Below are positions 58,531-64,000 of a stretch of 64,000 nucleotides of DNA, one piece after another (positions within the stretch are counted from its first letter, which is position 1; each line of letters starts with the position of its first letter). The translations under genes were made by a program, and so were the position numbers. This DNA comes from Ottelia alismoides (Eukaryota > Streptophyta > Magnoliopsida > Alismatales > Hydrocharitaceae): positions 62,001-126,000 of the forward strand of contig JAZKJV010011616.1 of the NCBI GenBank assembly GCA_037367405.1, given 5' to 3'. A model generated the notes under the pieces. That model was not told the DNA's origin and did no database searches. It saw only the letters and a program-made list of their open reading frames with translations.

Positions 58531-60965
58531 TTAGAACTGTCGAACATCACTCATGTAGATTACCTTTTCCAGACCTGATGCGAGATCATCAACTGATTTC
58601 TCTTCCGGAAGGTCAAAGGTGACTTTCTCTTTCGATGAAGGAGTAGTCTTTTTGTTTCGTGAAGGTGATGGTTCACTTGAGTCTCCAGATGAATAACCAT
58701 TGGAATTCTTCTCCTTGGTTGGTGTTCGTCCTGCGTGTTTGTTCTTAATCTTTTTAATGCTGGTGCACTCTTGATTTGGGAAGTTTTGGTCATGGTATTC
58801 AGAGTAGGTTGATTCAGGGTTCGACCATGCATATGTTTCAGAATCATATAAGAAACATTCTTCTATTTTGAGATCCGCAGGAATTGAAATACTGGGGAGA
58901 GTCTTTGCATGTTCGTTTTCAATTAATTTGATATTGGAGCATCCTTGTGTCGAGCTGATGTGATCAAAGTTGTCAGAATAGGTTGACCCAGGATTCGGTC
59001 ATGCATAAGTCCCCAGATCATATGATTCATATGTTTTAGTTTCCATGGTGAGAGCAGCCGGGAATGGAGCAGCGGGGAGAGTCTCTGAACCAATAGTCTC
59101 ATCAACAACCGCTATCTCTGATGTAGCAATGGGGTAGGGCTCTTCTACCGCTTAATGGTTACGGTTGTCGAGGACTTTATGGGTTGCCTCAAAAAATCGT
59201 GGTTCGTCAAAGACTGGGTGAGATCGAAGTGCTTCCAATGCTGTAAAATTGATTTCCAGAGTCTCACACTCAATAATTCCTTAGCCAATGCTAAGAATGG
59301 CTTTCCGAGAATAATTGGAGACTGGGTGAATTCTCCCTGATGCTCAATATCAATGATCGTGAAGTCTACTTTGAGCAGAGCACCTTGGAATGTAATAATG
59401 ACAGAAAGTATTCCTCTCGGTCGCTTTATCGATCGGTCAGCCAACTGAATAATTTCTCGTATCTTCCTGATAGGTCCGAGTTTGAGTTCGTGAAATACAG
59501 AGTTCGGGAGGATACTGATCGGTGAATCGTCATCAATTCGAGCATGGGTAAAAATTGTGTCCTTGATTTCACAGTCAAATCTGGGCAACCGCTTCACTAT
59601 GCGGCTCTTGATTTTTCTCCTCAACACCAAGGAGGAGGCCATTGACAAGATATGTCTTTCAGTCTTTGTTTTTATCATGCCTGACTTTTTCATCATTAGT
59701 TTGTCTATTAAAAATCCTTTAAGGTTGGGGAAGTGTTCAATGGCATTTATAAAGGGAAGTTCAAAAATCAATCTTTTATCCAATACTTCACATAAAGCAG
59801 GATCCAAGTTCTTCAGATCTTGTTCAGATTCAATGTTTATGTATTTTTTGGGATTTTCGATTTTTTGGGAGTTTTTGAATATTCCAATTTTTTTGGTATT
59901 TTCTGTGTGGTGTGGTGATGTGGTTTCGTCCGTAGATGAGAAGGGGCTTTGATGTTCCGAGTAAGGGTTAGAGGCATAGTCATTTCTGGGGGAATAATAT
60001 GCAGAAGTGCGCTATCAGAATCATCCCTAGGTTTCTGAATATCCTCAAAATGAGATCCAATCTTTTCCTCATCCATTTTTATGTCAAAGATACCAGAGAG
60101 TGAAATTAATCGGTCGGCAAACTTTCGAAATCTATCCTCCATTAAATCGAGTCTCTTATTTATCCTCAAAATATCATCCTCATAATTTTGTTCATGATCA
60201 ATCATGGGATCAGTTGGTGTGTGTTTTTTCATTTGAGATTCAATAATTTCATCTTCCATTTTCCTGTATGTGCTGAGAGGAGAGTTTCTTGGAATATCCT
60301 ATATATGACCATTATTTTCTGAAAATTTCTCCTAAAAAATTATGAAAGGAGGCTACTCAGTGGAAGGATTTTGCGGGAATGTGTAGGTCTCATACTCAAC
60401 ATGTCGTGACTCAGGCATGTATGTTGATTTGAGTAGAGTCTGCTTCCAAGGTCATGATTGATCGTATCCTCAATTAATTGAGTCATACAGGGTGCATATG
60501 TGTCGATATCATCCATTTAGTCCCCTGTATGTATAGGCTGATTGAAGGAGTGATATTCAGGTTGATCTATAGGGATCTGATCGTTGCGGTCAATCCAACT
60601 CTGATGATCATTAAATGTGGGCCTCTCCATATGGTGGATTTGGTTTCTCGACAAGTCATGAGACTCAAAGGTATTTTGATATGGAATGGTTCATTAGCGA
60701 GAAACCGAGAATATGATGGTTCAGTCCAAGATTGTCCGTGGTCATGCGTGGTCGGATGATTCGAGTAGAATGGCTTGGAATTCAACGAGGGAATCAGATT
60801 CATCCACGGGTAAAAGATTCCCGCAAATGTTGGAGGATTATTGAAAAAAGAGAGTTCAGTTGATTTAGGCCTAATCGAGACTAATTCATTTTCATAATAT
60901 AGATCTGATGGGTACTCAGACCATTGTCCTGTGTTTGTCAAAGGAGGTGGATCATGAATCATCAT
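58531..60965 (-). pseudogene. RE-F protease-containing polyprotein (broken)
   Basis: An aromatic/Pro/Ser-rich N-terminal piece (60965-60567) is followed by frame-shifted remnants. A 140-codon helical, charged piece (60259-59837) contains NKRLDLMEDRFRKFADRLISL. After a minus-one frame change comes the protease piece (59807-59145): KTERHILSMASS, IDDDSPISILP where D-x-G would be expected, IQLADRSIKRPRGIL and PIILGKPFLALAKELL. The tail has two in-frame 60-codon repeats (59085-58906 and 58905-58732) sharing TLP, ETxTY/SETYAW, NPxSTYS and HA. It ends with SSKEKVTFDLPEE and a stop at 58533-58531. Layout matches RE-A and RE-D, with no knuckle, RT or integrase. Function unknown. Confidence 0.7.
58732..59085 (-). 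repeat. Tandem 60-codon repeats in RE-F protein tail
   Basis: Two copies with a period of 180 bases, so the frame is kept. They share GGGGAGAGTCT at their starts (+ strand 59074 and 58894) and the peptides PES/PGS-TYS and N-HA. One TGG-to-TGA change gives a stop in the first copy. Confidence 0.75.
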
Positions 60966-62444
60966 GGTTGATCTCGGTGCAAGTGCACGGGATAGTCAAA
61001 AGAAATTTTTATCAAGGAGGTTGAGGGCACAAATGTACGGCTTTTGATTTTCGAAATCGGTTCACGCACACTAATACTAACACAAATCAAATCCCTCTTC
61101 ACCAACTCTAACAATGAAGCCGCAAGAGTTCGTATATTATCTTTTAAATTTTAACTGGCGAAAAGACAATCTTGAGAAGAATTTAGCGAGCTATTAGGTG
61201 CCAGAAATAATATTAATGATTGGCATGAATTCTTATGACAAGTTGCACCTACTTTCAGCCAGTATGGGTGTAAGTACGGACTATGAAACGCCTACCTGTG
61301 TTACTTAAGGACGGAGCCTTATGCAGTGTCCTTTAAACCACCCACTCTTCTAAGCAATAATGGACCGTTTACCGGCTACCCGAAGATCCTCACTTAGAAG
61401 TAGCTAATCATTTTTGGTAGAATCAGTAGTCAATATGAAAATCAGAGTTTGAGGTCTATCCTTAAGTGTCATCTCTCGCTCACTCAGAAAAATAAAAGAA
61501 TCCAAGGTCAGGGTTGCACTCCAGCAAAAATTCTCGATTTAATGAGTTATTTAAAGTTGGCTATATTTAGCAGTCCCAATTTTAATTAGGCAGTCACTGA
61601 AGAATTAAATGAGCACAAATACATGTCTACCATTCAGTCCCAATTTCCTTAAAAATTATGTGACAAAACAGGAGGGAGAAATTCGGGAAAAGCCGATGCA
61701 CGTGAAAATAATGATGTGCGCTCAGTTAGAATACTTACAGTGATTCCTCGCAATCTCCATGTGGGATGCAATACAAGAATTGAAAGATTATTCTAAATGA
61801 ATGCAAGTCGATGAAAAAAATGCACATAGCAGGAAGTTCTATTAGCGGAGAAGAATTGGGTTAAATTTGGCTAAACTGAACGATCTATGTGTGTCTTAAT
61901 TAAAGTGAAGTTTGGACTTAGGTCCTACGATCATAATCAGAAAACTAAATGCTCTAAAAGCCGTATGTGAAGGTCTATCCTAATCACCACTCAAGTCAGG
62001 CCCCACCCTCACTGGAGAGTGAAATAGGCCACGGCACACCATAGAAAAAGTTCAAGGGTCTTTTTACACACGCGAGAGTCCAAATGGACACTACTATAAA
62101 CGAGCAATTAATTACAGAAATTAAAATTGTAGAAAATAAAATCCTAGACTCTACGCTCTCTCACGACTCGACTCGATCTTAAATTAATTGCGACTTTTTT
62201 TGGAAGTTGGTAAAGATGCTTCGGTTTCTAAAAATCGCTTCACATACGACGGGTACCTTGCAAGAAAAATAAGAGAGATGGCGTGGGAGAGTGATTCAAA
62301 AATAAATCCAAAAAAAATAAGAAAAATAAATGCTGAAAATAAAATAAAAATAAATTCAAGAGAAAATGGAATTTACAGTGAAAAATTCGAAGGTCAGACA
62401 ACCCAAATGCGGAAAACCGAACCAAAATATTTAGACAAAAAAAT
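60966..62444 (-). other. RE-F untranslated leader
   Basis: About 1.5 kb between the primer site and the coding remnant. I see no convincing reading frame or strong repeat in it. Confidence 0.5.
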
Positions 62445-62456
62445 GCAACGGCGCCA
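62445..62456 (-). other. RE-F primer-binding site (tRNA-Asp type)
   Basis: The minus strand reads TGGCGCCGTTGC, twelve exact matches to the complement of the tRNA-Asp 3' end, starting two bases after the LTR end ATCA. The following bases no longer match. Confidence 0.85.
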
Positions 62457-62458
62457 TC

Positions 62459-64000
62459 TGATGGTTCACTGATCACCCTCGTTATGAAGCTTGGATTATC
62501 TTTCACTTAAAAATATGTCATTTTGTTGTAAGCGGGCAATCGGAATCGGTCAAGAAATAACCACACGAAATTTTTGTCGATTTTAATCAATGTGGTTTTA
62601 TGTTTATTTTACTTGGGCAAGTCTCAAGGTCGAACACAAGGAGGCAAAGGAACAACCTAGAGTTTTGTCTATCAAAGTTCATGCATGGTTTGCGAGGTGG
62701 TCTTTTATTTGTATTTTTTATGCAATTAAAGATGCAAAATGCAAATTTTCGCCTAATTTAGGGACTAAAATGTAAATACCGATCAAACGATGTCCGAAAA
62801 ATATGAAATTTGGCCAAGATGATAATTATGATAAAATGAATGCACTGTAATTTTTTTGAATTTTTGGATGTAAGATGAATTTTTTATGAAATTTTAAATG
62901 CAAACAAAGTGAATTTCAGTATTTATTTATAATAAATATTAAACCTAAATATTTTCAAGGATAAAATTATCTAAGATCTATCTCTAAGTGATGGATCTCA
63001 AAAAAATCCTAAACCTCGAAAATGTGAGATGTAATATTTATTAAAAATCAAATATTGAAATATGCATAATGATTTTTACAAGGCAAACTATGCATGCAAA
63101 TACAATTCTTTTTGGATACAATGTTAAACACAATTATTTCTACAACCCATGTTTTTTTGGCAATTTTTAGAGCAACGGTTAATCAATTACGAATTTCATA
63201 TCTCAAAATGGGCACAGTATGCATTTTTTTGCAAAATAATTAATTATTAATTAACCATTGATCGTAAAAATGTCAGACATGTGCCATAATGTAGAGAATT
63301 CATTGTAGAACAAAATGCAGATTTTTTATAAATAAAATAATGCAACGTAGAGGTCCAAAAAAAAGGGGAATATAGGGGTATAAATGCAATTATAATATTT
63401 AAATAAATATAAAAATGCAGAGTAGGGGTGAAAATTTGAATACCTAAACCCCCAAAGGGTCTTCTGCAAAATTACCAAGGGGTCACATTCCAAGCACGTG
63501 ACCCTTGGTTGGCGGGGGCTAATATGCAAATTACGCAAATCCAAGGGTGGCTTCTGAAATAAATCAGTAGGTCACGTGCTATGCACGTGACCTCTAGAGC
63601 TTCTACTAAATCCTTGAAATCTTGGGGGCTATTTATGCAATTTACCCACCAAAAGCACATGGGATCATGTATGAGGGGGGTCTTTGATTTGGGCGGACTT
63701 CGGGGGTGTAGATGCAAGAAGTCCTCTCCCAGCACGTGCCTCGCACACGGGGAGGGTCTCGGGATTCACGCTCGGCCATTGGCAGCATCTTCGCGACGGA
63801 GGGGGGAATCCTCTGGCGACATTGCTGGTGTTTAATGGGAGGTTGTCGATGGAGCTCTGGATGTAAGCTCGAAGCATGCAGCAGTTCTTCCGATGGCTTG
63901 CTGGAGTTGAACTTGCTTCTGGAAGTCGGAGAAGACTACGGATGTACGTTGATGGCGTAGCAGCGTGGATGGTGGAGGAGCGGGTGAAGTAGTTGAACGT
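62459..64000 (-). repeat. RE-F 5' LTR (partial)
   Basis: It matches 53189-54740 of the 3' LTR by eye with scattered substitutions. It continues past the right edge of the window. Confidence 0.85.

Larger units (their letters stand above)
53189..64000 (-). mobile_element. RE-F: non-autonomous LTR retrotransposon, 5' end cut by window
   Basis: On the minus strand: 5' LTR (from beyond 64000 to 62459), primer-binding site, long leader, broken protease-containing frame, hairpin array, polypurine tract, and 3' LTR (56430-53189). The LTR copies are similar but not identical by eye. LTR sequence differs from RE-A to RE-E except for the terminal inverted-repeat start. It inserted in the protease of RE-E; bases 53184-53188 (ACATC) would be one target-duplication copy. 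No RT or integrase is present. Confidence 0.85.

Overview
This window looks like intergenic DNA from a large, repeat-rich flowering-plant genome. It is AT-rich, has no intact host gene, and essentially every base can be assigned to a transposable element. The reverse transcriptase, RNase H and integrase remnants have the sequence style of the plant Ty3/gypsy Athila/Tat lineage (F[M/T/V]DD in RT, an [I/T]DF-type first integrase Asp, retropepsin motifs of the D-x-G-[A/S]-S kind). The primer-binding sites complement the 3' end of tRNA-Asp. The species cannot be named from this sequence.

Layout (names are mine). RE-A (+, 1-12610) is a non-autonomous LTR element. Its 5' LTR is cut by the window edge, and its 3' LTR ends inside the RT domain of RE-B. 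RE-B (+, 12611-17383) is an RT-RNase H-integrase fragment that runs into a complete LTR (17384-21188). That same LTR carries the primer-binding site of RE-C (+, gag remnant-pro-RT-RH-INT), so B and C form a tandem array sharing one LTR. RE-C is interrupted at 26641 by a Mutator-like DNA transposon (26642-41689) with long inverted ends and a perfect 9-bp target duplication. That transposon is split by RE-D (+, 27981-41373), the most complete and apparently youngest element. RE-C resumes at 41690 and its 3' LTR starts at 43395. At 45001 this LTR is interrupted by RE-E (-), an autonomous-type element that is itself broken in its protease by RE-F (-, 53189 to beyond the right edge).

How the pieces relate. 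RE-B, RE-C and RE-E carry (decayed) RT and integrase. RE-A, RE-D and RE-F have full LTRs, a tRNA-Asp primer site and a polypurine tract, but no RT or integrase. Instead they carry one long, now broken reading frame of about 600-800 codons. Its order is an aromatic/proline-rich N-terminus, a helical coiled-coil-like segment, a conserved [R/K][S/T]ERHIL[T/S]MA motif, a retropepsin-like domain with an altered active site, an acidic C-terminal tail with internal tandem repeats, and a terminal KVxF motif. This looks like a lineage of non-autonomous retroelements that relies on RE-B/C/E-type partners. It is the best candidate here for something not well described.

All six retroelements also carry, downstream of the coding region, an array of four to six modules made of a CTTAGG...CCTAAG hairpin followed by a G-run that copies the true polypurine tract. 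The LTRs begin with a small TGATGAA/TTCATCA inverted repeat, and several contain paired inverted W-boxes (TTGACC...GGTCAA) next to a G-box and, in RE-C, a good TATA box.

Limits: no alignments or searches were run. Identities are judged by eye, domain edges are approximate, and all coding regions contain stops or frameshifts.
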